Positions 18,073-26,324 of a stretch of DNA of 64,000 nucleotides are shown one piece after another (within the stretch, counting starts at the first letter, position 1; each line of letters begins with the position of its first letter). The stretch comes from an uncultured Dehalococcoidia bacterium. GTDB lineage: Bacteria > Chloroflexota > Dehalococcoidia > Lucifugimonadales > UBA3495. Under the pieces are notes generated by a model. The model worked only from the letters and a program-made list of their open reading frames with translations. It made no database searches and was not told where the DNA came from. The stretch lies in NCBI GenBank assembly GCA_951812625.1, contig CATOSP010000003.1, positions 181,335-245,334 on the forward strand, in the 5' to 3' direction. The translations under genes were made by a program, and so were the position numbers.

Positions 18073-18897
18073 ATGTCGAAATTCCTCTACGGTATCCTTC
18101 TATTGACTGTGGTAGCCCTTATGGCATGTGCCGGTCCGGAGCCGACCCCGGTTCCCACATCCACACCTGTGCCCGAGCCTACGCCCACCCCCACTCCGGA
18201 ACCCACGGCAACGCCGATACCGGCCCCGACTGCCACACCTGAACCCACTCCTACCTCGGAGCCTGCTCCCACATCCGAGCCTGCAGCTATGGCCCCACAG
18301 GGGAAACAGTCCTCCGGTGGCATCGCTCCTTTGAGCATGGACGACCCGCAGGCGTTCCTCTCCGAGCTGTCGAGCGACGAGCAGGCCTGCGTCTCGGAAA
18401 ACGTCGCCCCGGACCGGTTGCAGGCTCTCCTGGTCTCCCCAGACCTTGTGACTCCTGAGGAGGGCGCGGCAACGGTCCAGTGCCTGGAGGACGAAACCCT
18501 GACGCGGATGTTCCTCACCGGACTCATCGGCGGGGTTGGCCCGTTGAGCGACGGTACCTCCGCATGTATCCGCACCGGGTTCGCGGGCTTGGATCTCCGC
18601 TCTACTATGACCGCTACGGCCAGCGGCGCTGGCGAAGAAGCTGCCATGATGGGCAGCATGGCAGCCTTTTTCCTGACCCTCTCCTGCTTGAACGAAGAGG
18701 AGTGGCAGTCTGCCGCTCCGTCCGTCGGCATGAACCCCGGCGACCGCGAGGGCCTGGAATGCGTGATGAACGAACTGGGAGGCCCGGAAGGTGTGGCCGC
18801 AGCGTTGCAGCCCGCCGACGGAGGTCCGCCCATGGCCTTCTTCGCAGCAGCCGAGAATTGCCAGCTCGCATTGGGACCCGGTGGCCCGGGCGGTTAG
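18073..18897 (+). CDS. Lipoprotein with Pro/Thr-rich linker and a six-cysteine domain
   Basis: 274 residues from ATG 18073 (AAGG upstream). The signal peptide ends VALMAC, giving lipid-modified Cys18 or so. A linker of about 55 residues made of repeated P-T-P-E-P-type units follows, a style common in Chloroflexota exported proteins. The C-terminal 190 residues carry six regularly spaced cysteines (EQACVSE, VQCLED, SACIRT, LSCLNEE, LECVMNE, ENCQLA), which may form three disulfides outside the membrane. No known domain recognised. It is monocistronic. Confidence 0.85.
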   Translation: MSKFLYGILLLTVVALMACAGPEPTPVPTSTPVPEPTPTPTPEPTATPIPAPTATPEPTPTSEPAPTSEPAAMAPQGKQSSGGIAPLSMDDPQAFLSELSSDEQACVSENVAPDRLQALLVSPDLVTPEEGAATVQCLEDETLTRMFLTGLIGGVGPLSDGTSACIRTGFAGLDLRSTMTATASGAGEEAAMMGSMAAFFLTLSCLNEEEWQSAAPSVGMNPGDREGLECVMNELGGPEGVAAALQPADGGPPMAFFAAAENCQLALGPGGPGG

Positions 18898-19208
18898 TCA
18901 GGGCCGGGTCGGGGATAAGACGTTGATCAAGAGTGCCGGAATCCTGCCGTCACGGGTACACTCGCGGTTGCCGTCAGGCAGCCAGGCCCGCGAACCAACC
19001 GGGGGACTGAACTCCTCCGGTTGGCAATGTTGAAAAAGGACGGCGGGGCAGCCAGCCATCCTGCCAGGCACAGCCCAACAGCTTGCGCAGCCCGGCGGGA
19101 CACGGGAGGAGACCTGCGCCGCCGGGACTGCACTGACCGGCCACCCTGCCGGGGAAATGGCCCGAAACTACGTTGAGTAACCTCGTGGCCATTAGATGTT
19201 TTCTGGCG
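18898..19208. other. Intergenic region between convergent genes
   Basis: About 310 bases between the lipoprotein stop and the stop of the riboswitch-controlled gene. I see no gene, no strong hairpin with T-tract and no repeat. Confidence 0.4.
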
Positions 19209-19763
19209 TCAGAAACCGCACTTCCAGTAAGCCGAGTCCACCGGGTCGGGCCCTATTCCAAGGTATTTCCGCCGTAGCCGGTTCCACAGTGCAAGGCGGC
19301 CCCAGTCCGGCTCGCCCATGGCTTGCTCATCATCGGTCAGGAACGGGCTGGGAAGCGCGAAGGTTATCTGCTCCTGTCCTGCCCCGTTCAGCAAGCGAAG
19401 TCCCCACCGGAATGCCTGTTCCCATCGGTCCAGCCGTCGGAATAGCTCAACCCGGCTAGTCCGCCTGAGTTGCACCAGTTCGGGCCTCACGCCCTCCCGC
19501 TCCCCAATGCAGAGGTGAACGTGCCAGTCATGGAAGTCCACCGTTGCGTACCCGTTGTCCGCCGTGATTGATGGTTCTCCGGGAGGACGTATCTCCCACA
19601 GTGCGCCGGGAATCAGTGGACCGATACGTATATGCCTCCACTCTGCAAAGCAGTCCTTGAGGACGTTGAGCAGCGTGTCCTCGTCATTGGGCAAACGGAA
19701 TACCTCGAACCTCGCCCCGCACTCGTCAACTATTTCACCCCTGCTTACCGGCTCCTCAATCAT
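19209..19763 (-). CDS. Conserved hypothetical protein under cobalamin riboswitch control
   Basis: 184 residues from ATG 19763, with GGAGGAG 9-14 bases upstream; the open frame continues 38 codons further but through the leader. No signal peptide. The striking element is H78-D-W-H81-V-H83-L-C85, a cluster that could bind a metal, inside a beta-rich domain; later GLRLLNGAGQEQITFALPSPFLTDD and PDWGRLALWNRLRRKYLG look like conserved family blocks. I do not recognise a named function. Its leader holds a B12 riboswitch and a terminator, so its product should be needed when B12 is scarce: cobalt handling, B12 synthesis/salvage or a B12-independent substitute are the candidate roles (inference). Confidence 0.8.
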   Translation of the reverse strand: MIEEPVSRGEIVDECGARFEVFRLPNDEDTLLNVLKDCFAEWRHIRIGPLIPGALWEIRPPGEPSITADNGYATVDFHDWHVHLCIGEREGVRPELVQLRRTSRVELFRRLDRWEQAFRWGLRLLNGAGQEQITFALPSPFLTDDEQAMGEPDWGRLALWNRLRRKYLGIGPDPVDSAYWKCGF

Positions 19764-19910
19764 CACGCGGCTCCTCCTTTCGGTAGATTTAGCTGTCGGA
19801 ACGCCCCGCCCGCAGGCCGCCCCGAGCCGCAGTGAAGCCCGCGCCCCGTAGAGCCAGCCGACCCTTGCCCACAACACGCCACGGCATGGCTGGCGGAGAA
19901 GGCGGGCAAC

Positions 19911-19941
19911 AAAAAACCCCGGCTCTTACTCTGCCGGGGTT
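19911..19941 (-). terminator. Intrinsic terminator (expression platform of the B12 riboswitch)
   Basis: On the minus strand a 9-bp stem of AACCCCGGC with GCCGGGGTT (arms 19915-19923 and 19933-19941), a 9-base loop, and a run of six T. It lies after the aptamer and about 150 bases before the gene start, as expected for transcriptional attenuation. Confidence 0.85.
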
Positions 19942-20027
19942 GAATCAGGTCGGGGATTGCCTCGAGCCTGGTCACGGTACATAAAGACCAGTCGCGACGG
20001 ACCTTCCTCTGTTAAGCGCAGAGTAGA

Positions 20028-20210
20028 GTTCCACTGACCCGGGCAGGTCTCCTGGCTTACGGATCGTCACCTTGCCGACACCTTCCCATCCCGACGTATC
20101 GGGACAGTGGTATCCTTGCCGGCCGGCTCCCCGTTCACAGTGGCGCAACCGCGGCGGACTCACACCGCCTTCCCTATTAAACCGTGCTGGTGCCTCGGGA
20201 GTGCAATTCA
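20028..20210 (-). promoter_or_regulatory. Cobalamin (adenosylcobalamin-type) riboswitch
   Basis: On the minus strand the segment carries the hallmarks of the class: AATAGGGAAGGCGGTGTGAG at about 20157-20176 with its pairing GTCCGCC, the TTGCGCCACTGT segment (about 20136-20148), and the B12 box AAGCCAGGAGACCTGCC at 20042-20058. Order and spacing match known cobalamin aptamers. With the downstream terminator it should switch transcription off when cobalamin binds. The 79-codon open frame on this strand is a by-product of the RNA element. Confidence 0.93.
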
Positions 20211-20293
20211 CTTGTTAATGGGACTAACCGGCCCCGATGATAATCAACCCTCCAAGAATTGTCAACGCGCTGCTGCCAAAGTCCGGCCGATGC

Positions 20294-20818
20294 TCAAGTT
20301 TGGTTCTGGGTAGCGGCGTTTAGCTTCCGTACAAGGTGATTCGCCAAGACGAGCAGTTCGAGGGCCACTTCAGGCGCGTCTACTAGCTGGTGGTCGTGAG
20401 CACGGGGGTTTCTTATCCCGGTCATCGAGCCAGCGAATATGTTCATGTAACCCTGCTGTTCATCTTTTTCCGATTGAGACTCCCATGCGTTGAGCTTCAA
20501 TATGGGAGAATTCGCGCTGAAGGCCGTCCGCATTAACCCAGCACCGTCTTGGTGGACGATTCCGGATTTATCCTTTACAGCATTATTGAGGAACTTGAAC
20601 GCTTCTTCGACCGCCCGGGCGTAATGACGATCACGGAATAGTGGCCCACTGGCTCGCTGGAGTTGGCTATCTGTGACCAACATTTCGACGAAGTTAGGCA
20701 GTTCGGAGGCCTCGCCTGGACTTGCCATCCGTCGAATCTCATATCCGGCGTCGCTTAGGGAGCGCAACATGTTGCCCATTGCAGACGCTATATCCTGTCC
20801 ACTGGAAGACTCGTCCAC
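20294..20818 (-). CDS. TIGR02391 family (Ymh-like) protein
   Basis: 174 residues starting at a GTG at 20818 that overlaps the TAG of the upstream gene by one base, so translation is coupled. Family blocks: FRDRHYARAVEEAFKFLNNAVKDKSG, DGAGLMRTAFS, ILKLN, GYMNIFAGSMTGIRNPRAHD. The helical NPRAH segment is reminiscent of HEPN/abortive-infection-type folds (from memory). Such proteins are scattered on plasmids, prophages and defence loci. The gene is AT-richer than the flanks, suggesting transfer. Role unknown; probably acts with its upstream partner. Confidence 0.85.
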   Translation of the reverse strand: MDESSSGQDIASAMGNMLRSLSDAGYEIRRMASPGEASELPNFVEMLVTDSQLQRASGPLFRDRHYARAVEEAFKFLNNAVKDKSGIVHQDGAGLMRTAFSANSPILKLNAWESQSEKDEQQGYMNIFAGSMTGIRNPRAHDHQLVDAPEVALELLVLANHLVRKLNAATQNQT

Positions 20819-21612
20819 TACGACTCAAGCCCGTAAAGGTGTCTCGCCATGCTGGCAAATATCTGGTCGATAAGTTCCGCACTGGACGTTGGGTCTATGT
20901 GAACCTGGATGTCTATGTGCAATGCAGGCCGGTTACTTGCCACAGAAACCGTGCCATTCTCCTTCACAGGGGCCGTCGTTTCCTCTGCGGGAGAATGGTC
21001 GATGGGCAAGTCTGACAGGCTGTCTGTGGCACCGGTTGGAGTTTCCCGAAGCACATACTCGATACTTCTGACATGTTCACTCCCCGAGACATCCTCTATG
21101 AGGCCCAAGAACCGGAGGTTTGCAGTGAAAATTTCGGCTGCTTGTTGGCAGTCGCCCTCAGAAACTCCGAAACGCCGTAATTCATCATAGATTACTGGGG
21201 ATTCTCGAAGACGGCTTTCCTTGAGTTGCTCATAAAGGCCCTTGAAAGGACCGAACTGATTTATCGCAAGTTCAAAACCCTTCTCCTTGACCGCATTCGA
21301 TGATTGGTCTGAACCCGAAATGACACGACCTGCGTCTGTGACTGATAACGACGGTGCATTGTAGCTACCTTCAGTCAAACCATACTTGAAGGAGCCGGAA
21401 ATTAATCCGCGAGTCCTGCTGCTCGAAGGTGATACTTCGAGTTGGCGCAGAAGAGTAAGCCTCTGAATTTCACCGTTGAATCCGTGTTCAAGAATGCTCT
21501 TGGGCAGGAGTATGGCCTCTTCGAAAGTTATTGAGGGAAATGGCTTCCCAGGGCCGCGACTCCGTCTCTGCGACGATTCGTGCATCTGTTCACTGGTAGT
21601 CTGCTGCGTCAT
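20818..21612 (-). CDS. Hypothetical protein, partner of the TIGR02391 gene
   Basis: 264 residues. The N-terminal half looks like a winged-helix DNA-binding unit: FEEAILLPKSILEHGFNGEIQRLTLLRQLEVSPSSSRTRGLI, then KYGLTEGSYNAPSLSVTDAGRVI, a pattern also seen in proteins that sense 'no effect / already treated' states in mobile loci. A helical second domain (ELAINQFGPFKGLYEQLKESRL) follows, then a disordered acidic linker and a short beta segment HIDIQVHIDPTSSAELIDQIF. It forms a two-gene overlapping cassette with the downstream gene. DNA-binding role is inference. Confidence 0.75.
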   Translation of the reverse strand: MTQQTTSEQMHESSQRRSRGPGKPFPSITFEEAILLPKSILEHGFNGEIQRLTLLRQLEVSPSSSRTRGLISGSFKYGLTEGSYNAPSLSVTDAGRVISGSDQSSNAVKEKGFELAINQFGPFKGLYEQLKESRLRESPVIYDELRRFGVSEGDCQQAAEIFTANLRFLGLIEDVSGSEHVRSIEYVLRETPTGATDSLSDLPIDHSPAEETTAPVKENGTVSVASNRPALHIDIQVHIDPTSSAELIDQIFASMARHLYGLES

Positions 21613-21894
21613 TTGTGGGCCCCCTTCCTGCTCTATCCGCGCTCACCCGGTAAGCAGTGCATTCACTACTGCTCTCTTGAGCAATTATAACCCATCATTC
21701 TCCACTGACCCCTGTTTGAGTGTCACACAGGCCCCGTAATCCAGCAGGGAATTGCAAACCCACTGTCGTACAACACGACTGTATCACCCGGAGTTTGTCC
21801 CAAGAGGCGATGAAAGGAATTAGCAGGGAATGGGCGAAGTAAGCAGGTGCCGTCAGCATCGGAAACTGCAGTGTCGACTCTCGCCCCACCCAGC

Positions 21895-22190
21895 CTACCC
21901 ACCCCCCCTCCGCAAACCGCCTGCCAACAACCCCGTCATCAGCGCGCTCACCACAGTTAGGCCGAGGCACATGTACCCGGTGCCCTGAACCCCGACGTTC
22001 GCCAGCAACAGGCCCGCCAGGGCAGCCCCGAACATCCCTCCCGACTGGTTGCACAGTCCCACGATTGCTGCTCCCGTGGCCTTAGACTCCCCTGAAAACT
22101 CCGTGCTCATCGCCATCAGGGCCGCAATGTTCAAGCTCACCATCCCCGTCCCGACCGTTGCCGCCACCACTGCGGGCCACAGGTTCAGTT
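21895..22190 (-). pseudogene. Truncated duplicate of the MFS transporter 3' end
   Basis: About 295 bases nearly identical to the last part of the MFS gene at 23150-23447, same orientation. It encodes MSLNIAALMA-type helices, KATGAAIVGLCNQSGG and AALAGLLLANVG, but has no N-terminal domain or start and differs by a one-base indel near the end, giving LLAGGLRRGGG in place of VVGRRFAESAG. It cannot make a transporter. Together with the intact copy it forms direct repeats around the lipoprotein gene at 22222-23124. Confidence 0.9.
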
Positions 22191-22221
22191 TGCTTGCCCG
22201 GAAGTCTGGGGGCGGTATGGG

Positions 22222-23124
22222 CTAGGGTGTGCCTATGGTTATGGTCCTGTGGAAGTTGCCGTGTGATGTGACTTCCCACTCGTCCCCGGCCTCCGCTATG
22301 GCGACAATCCGACGAGAGTATTCACCAGGCGGCAAGCTCTCCCTGCTCCGCTCGGAGGCCGTGTCATCCGGCAAGGGGAACTCGACGCTGAGCGCCGGTG
22401 GGTCGATGGAGAAGGTCTCCGCATAGGTACCGCCGTCATCACCGTGCAGTGTCAACACGACTCGGGTGATAGGCTTGTTGAATTTGCAACCCATGCCGTT
22501 GGCGCTATCCATTGCTGTGCGCAACGGGTCATCGGCGGAGTCGAGATTTATAGCCAGGTCTCCGCCGATCAGCGTGTTCGAGCATTCGGACCGCAGTGCG
22601 ACCTCGCCGGGAACATTCAGGCCGAACTCGTAGGCCACCTCGTTGTATGACCTCTCGGAGTCGGCGGAGTCCCCGTGCTGCCACTGACCAATTATGCGAA
22701 TGTGATAGTCTCCTGGGTCCAGATCAAGATCGAGTATGGGGTACTCTGTGTTCGTCTCTATGAAGTTAACCATGATATTGCCGTGCCGAGTGTATATCTG
22801 TCCGAATACGTTATGGGGTCTGGCCTCGGCGTCGATTCTGATGTGAATCTGCCTGTCTGGGACGGCCTCGGGATAGGCGTCGATCCCTGACCAGAAAGTG
22901 TGTTCCTTGCAGGTGCGTTCAGACCCCGGCTCGAAATGCCAGCAGTAGGTGCTGGGCGAACCCCAGACCGTACCGCCAGGATGTTTAAGCGCCATTACGG
23001 GTAGCGGAGGGACTGGCCAACCGTCGGGCCATGTCGTGGGCGGCGCGTCGCCGTTACGAGCGCAGGCTCCGATCCACAGGGATGCTAGGGAGATGGCCAC
23101 CACCAACCAGGCCCACTGGTTCAT
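22222..23124 (-). CDS. Hypothetical lipoprotein lying between MFS direct repeats
   Basis: 300 residues from ATG 23124 (AGAGGA just upstream); the longer open frame extends into the overlapping MFS end. The signal peptide ends SLWIGAC, a good lipobox. The mature protein is beta-rich with motifs PDGWPVPPLPVMALKHPGG, YCWHFEPGSERTC, and DPGDYHIRIIGQW; cysteines at CWH, RTC, SECS and MGCK may pair. No family recognised. It begins 26 bases after the MFS stop, so it may be read from the same transcript, yet direct repeats on both sides mark it as an inserted unit. Confidence 0.8.
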   Translation of the reverse strand: MNQWAWLVVAISLASLWIGACARNGDAPPTTWPDGWPVPPLPVMALKHPGGTVWGSPSTYCWHFEPGSERTCKEHTFWSGIDAYPEAVPDRQIHIRIDAEARPHNVFGQIYTRHGNIMVNFIETNTEYPILDLDLDPGDYHIRIIGQWQHGDSADSERSYNEVAYEFGLNVPGEVALRSECSNTLIGGDLAINLDSADDPLRTAMDSANGMGCKFNKPITRVVLTLHGDDGGTYAETFSIDPPALSVEFPLPDDTASERSRESLPPGEYSRRIVAIAEAGDEWEVTSHGNFHRTITIGTP

Positions 23125-23149
23125 CTTCCTCTCCCTACGCCACTGCACC

Positions 23150-24292
23150 CTACCCTGCGCTCTCCGCAAACCGCCTGCCAACAACACCCGTCATCAGCGC
23201 GCTCAGCACAGTTAGGCCCAGGCACATGTACCCGATGCCTTGAAACCCGACGTTCGCCAGCAGCAGGCCCGCCAGGGCAGCCCCGAACATTCCTCCCGAC
23301 TGGTTGCTCAGTCCCACGATTGCTGCTCCCGTGGCCTTCGAGTCTCCCGAAAACTCGGTGCTCATCGCCATCAGGGCCGCGATGTTCAAGCTGACCATAC
23401 CCGTCCCGACAGTCGCCGCCGCCACTGCGGGCCACAGGTCCAGGTCCGCCGAGAAGGTCAGCAACCCGCAGATCCCCGCTACCAGGGACGCCGCAGTGAT
23501 GATCGCCGCGCGGTGCCGGTTCTTCACCACGTACCCCACGCAGAGACTGGCGGCTGCCTGTCCAACCGCCGTAACGGCCAGGGGCAAAGCCACGAAACCT
23601 ACGCTCACCTCGTGGGTGGCGATCAGGTGCGCGGCGAAAAAGCTGACGGTCCCCCAGAACATCATCCGTTGGGTGATGCCCGCCACGAACCCCACCCGGA
23701 AGAAGCGCAGTGACAGCAGCGACCAGTACCTCGACAGGAACACGAAGCTCCGCGCCCTCACCCTCCTGTCCCCAGGGAGCCAGAGCCAGACCGTCACCAG
23801 GCTCGCCGCCAGCATCAGCCCCGAGACCATGAAGGGCAACCGCCAGTTCGCCCAGTCCGCCAGCAGGGCCATTACCGGAACCGTCGTAGCCGCGGCGAGC
23901 ACGTTGACCGCCATCAGCCCGCCCACTGCTTGCCCGCGCCTCTCCGGGGAAATGATGTCGGAAACTGCGGCTATCGCATTGGGTGGAATCGTCCCGCCTC
24001 CCAGCCCCGTCAACACCCTCAGCGCCAGCAGCACATAGATATTGGGAGCGAAGGCCGATGCCATGACGGAGATCGACAGCACCAGCAACCCGACGATAGC
24101 TACTGGGCGTCGGCCAAAGGAGTCAGACAACGGGCTTGCCAGCAATACAGAAACTGCCCAGAACCCGAAGGTCACGGTGGCCAGTTGCCCCGTGACCGAT
24201 ACCGATCTCCCGAATTCCGCCGCAATGTCCACCAGCAGGGGGGGAAGCATCAGCACCGCGTTCATCGTCGCGACGACGGCGAACAGCAACAC
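23150..24292 (-). CDS. Major facilitator superfamily (DHA1-like) transporter
   Basis: 380 residues, twelve hydrophobic segments. Loop 2-3 carries the MFS signature SDSFGRRPV and loop 4-5 ALRVLTGLGGG; the middle loop is WLPGDRRVRARSF. Likely drug or metabolite:H+ antiporter in the inner membrane. The start is uncertain: the only standard codon is GTG 24292, inside the first helix; the in-frame sequence upstream (KAWFLT) looks protein-like but has no ATG, so the start may be non-standard or mutated. Its 3' end is duplicated at 21895-22190. Confidence 0.85.
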   Translation of the reverse strand: MLLFAVVATMNAVLMLPPLLVDIAAEFGRSVSVTGQLATVTFGFWAVSVLLASPLSDSFGRRPVAIVGLLVLSISVMASAFAPNIYVLLALRVLTGLGGGTIPPNAIAAVSDIISPERRGQAVGGLMAVNVLAAATTVPVMALLADWANWRLPFMVSGLMLAASLVTVWLWLPGDRRVRARSFVFLSRYWSLLSLRFFRVGFVAGITQRMMFWGTVSFFAAHLIATHEVSVGFVALPLAVTAVGQAAASLCVGYVVKNRHRAAIITAASLVAGICGLLTFSADLDLWPAVAAATVGTGMVSLNIAALMAMSTEFSGDSKATGAAIVGLSNQSGGMFGAALAGLLLANVGFQGIGYMCLGLTVLSALMTGVVGRRFAESAG

Positions 24293-24373
24293 CGTCAGGA
24301 ACCAGGCTTTGTTTACCTCTCCGCTGTCCGCTCGTGCCGTTTGAGTCCCGATATCCTTTATCCCTTCACAGGA

Positions 24374-26086
24374 TCACGGCTGCTTGTCCGCCTGGTCGTC
24401 CCCGCCCGAAACAGCTCGTTCCCGTGCTATATCCGCTTCCAGCAGCGGCCTGATGATCAGCTTCGCTTCGTCCACGTCGGATGCGAAATTTCCCTCCGGG
24501 ATGCGCTCCAGCAGGCGCAGCGCATTCAGCTTGTCCGCCACGTCATCATGCAACCCGGCAACCACGAAATCGCGTGTCCCGCTGGCGATCGAGGAGTTGA
24601 TCAACCGGCCCAGCATCACCGCAGCAGTGTAGTCGATGTACTCGGTCCTCGACAGGTCAAACAGCACAATCTGGTGCCCGCCCACGTCTCGCCCGACAAC
24701 GCGAACGATTTCCCGCGCCGAAGCTACCGATACCCGGTCCGGGAATCTCACCAGGCCGCACCGCGCATCGAAGGGGTCGTCCAGGTCCGCGTTGTCTCCC
24801 AGCACCTCCCGGTCCAGTAGGGGGACCGAGAGCAACCTGCGCGTCTCGACAGCCTCGAGGTCGCGCGACGTCACGAACGTGGACACTATAAAGCCAATGA
24901 CAATTCCCGCCGTGATATCCACGAACAGGACGATGAAGGCTGTGAGCAGCATTACTATCGAGAACCCGAACGGCAGGCGGGGAATCCTCAAAACCAGCCG
25001 CCAGTCGATTATCCTCCATCCCGTCACCATCAGGATTGAAGCCAGTACGGCTTTGGGAATCAGTTCGACCACCCCGCTCAAGCCGCTGAAGAGCGTCAGC
25101 GCCACCATCATCGTTACCGTCAGGTTCGATACCAGGGTCCGCCCGCCGGCGCGCACATTCGCCAGGGTGCCGTTCGCAGCGCCCCCTGGGATCCCTCCCA
25201 TCAGCCCTGCGGCCATGTTGCCGATGCCGTGGCCTATGAGCAGGCGGTTGGGTTGCTCCTCCAGTCCTGTGAGCGCGTCAACCAGCATGGCCCCTATCAG
25301 AAGCCCAAAGGAACTGATTAGCGCGATCATGAAGGCCGGTTCTACCACCCGGAGGAAAAACCCCACCGAAAATTCCGGCAGTTGCGGTACCGGCACTCCG
25401 ACGTGTATTTCACCGATAACCGGCGCGCCGTTAAGCCAGAATATTCCGGCCAGCGTTCCCGCCACCAGCATCATGAATTGGTCGGGCGCAATTCGACGGA
25501 GGCGCCCCCGCCATACCAAAACCATCATGAAACATACTGCGGTTACTAGCAGCGCATCCGTGTTTACCTTTGCCACCGCCGACGGTGCTGCCATCGCCGC
25601 CCCGACGAGACCCCCGCTCACCGGGTGAAGCCCCAGCGCCGGCAGTATCTCGGTCGCTATTATCAGCAGTCCTACTCCGACGAAAAAGCCGTCAAGCAGG
25701 GAGACCGGCACGTAGGAAATGTACCGGCCGAAACGCATCAGCCCGAAGATCACCTGGATAATCCCCGCCAGTATGGCGGTGGCCAAAGCCTCCGTTATGC
25801 TATGGGCGTACTCGGTGGCCACCACCGCCATGATGATTGTCACGTTAGCATTGGGACCGGAAATGATCCCCCGGGTCCCGCCCACAAGTGCTCCAAACAC
25901 TCCGATCGCTAGCGCCCCGTAAAGACCGGCCAGTGGCCCTAGTCCGGACAGCACGCCGAAGCTCAGGGCTGCGGGAATCAGCACGAAACCGGCAATCACG
26001 CCGCCCATTACATCGCCACGCAGGCTGGCCCATCCGTAATTGGCCAGGCCCGGCATGGCGCGCGACCAGTACTGTGTTACATTCAT
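24374..26086 (-). CDS. SulP family anion transporter with STAS domain
   Basis: 570 residues. About 400 residues of membrane domain with SulP pieces (GGVIAGFVLIPAALSFGVLSGLGPLAGLYGA, GGTRGIISGPNANVTIIMAVV) precede a cytoplasmic STAS domain (about 435-550) with VLFDLSRTEYIDYTAAVMLG. Transports sulfate, bicarbonate or another anion across the inner membrane; STAS domains are regulatory. ATG 26086 lacks a strong ribosome site. It ends 81 bases before the MFS start, same strand, possibly co-transcribed. Confidence 0.93.
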   Translation of the reverse strand: MNVTQYWSRAMPGLANYGWASLRGDVMGGVIAGFVLIPAALSFGVLSGLGPLAGLYGALAIGVFGALVGGTRGIISGPNANVTIIMAVVATEYAHSITEALATAILAGIIQVIFGLMRFGRYISYVPVSLLDGFFVGVGLLIIATEILPALGLHPVSGGLVGAAMAAPSAVAKVNTDALLVTAVCFMMVLVWRGRLRRIAPDQFMMLVAGTLAGIFWLNGAPVIGEIHVGVPVPQLPEFSVGFFLRVVEPAFMIALISSFGLLIGAMLVDALTGLEEQPNRLLIGHGIGNMAAGLMGGIPGGAANGTLANVRAGGRTLVSNLTVTMMVALTLFSGLSGVVELIPKAVLASILMVTGWRIIDWRLVLRIPRLPFGFSIVMLLTAFIVLFVDITAGIVIGFIVSTFVTSRDLEAVETRRLLSVPLLDREVLGDNADLDDPFDARCGLVRFPDRVSVASAREIVRVVGRDVGGHQIVLFDLSRTEYIDYTAAVMLGRLINSSIASGTRDFVVAGLHDDVADKLNALRLLERIPEGNFASDVDEAKLIIRPLLEADIARERAVSGGDDQADKQP

Positions 26087-26324
26087 GTGGGTGTCCGGTT
26101 ATATGCCCGTCATCAGTCTGAGCTTGCCGCGGGACCTCCCCGTTTTGGGGCAGGTCAGTGGGGTCACCGCCCCACGTTCCAACTCCGCTTCATCCTATAC
26201 CAACTGATACTCTATCTCCACCCCGGCACACGGCGGGGCCCCTCAGTTTGTGCTAACCCGCAATTTGGGATAAATTATTGTGGGCCGCAAAACTCCATAA
26301 CGCCCAATTACGGGAGGAAACCCA

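Noticed and set aside
18130..18300. Short-period CCx-repeat DNA
   Set aside because: Encodes the Pro/Thr-rich linker of a lipoprotein; not a CRISPR or regulatory repeat.
19972..20211. 79-codon frame on the minus strand
   Set aside because: Coincides with the cobalamin riboswitch; conserved bases are explained by RNA structure.
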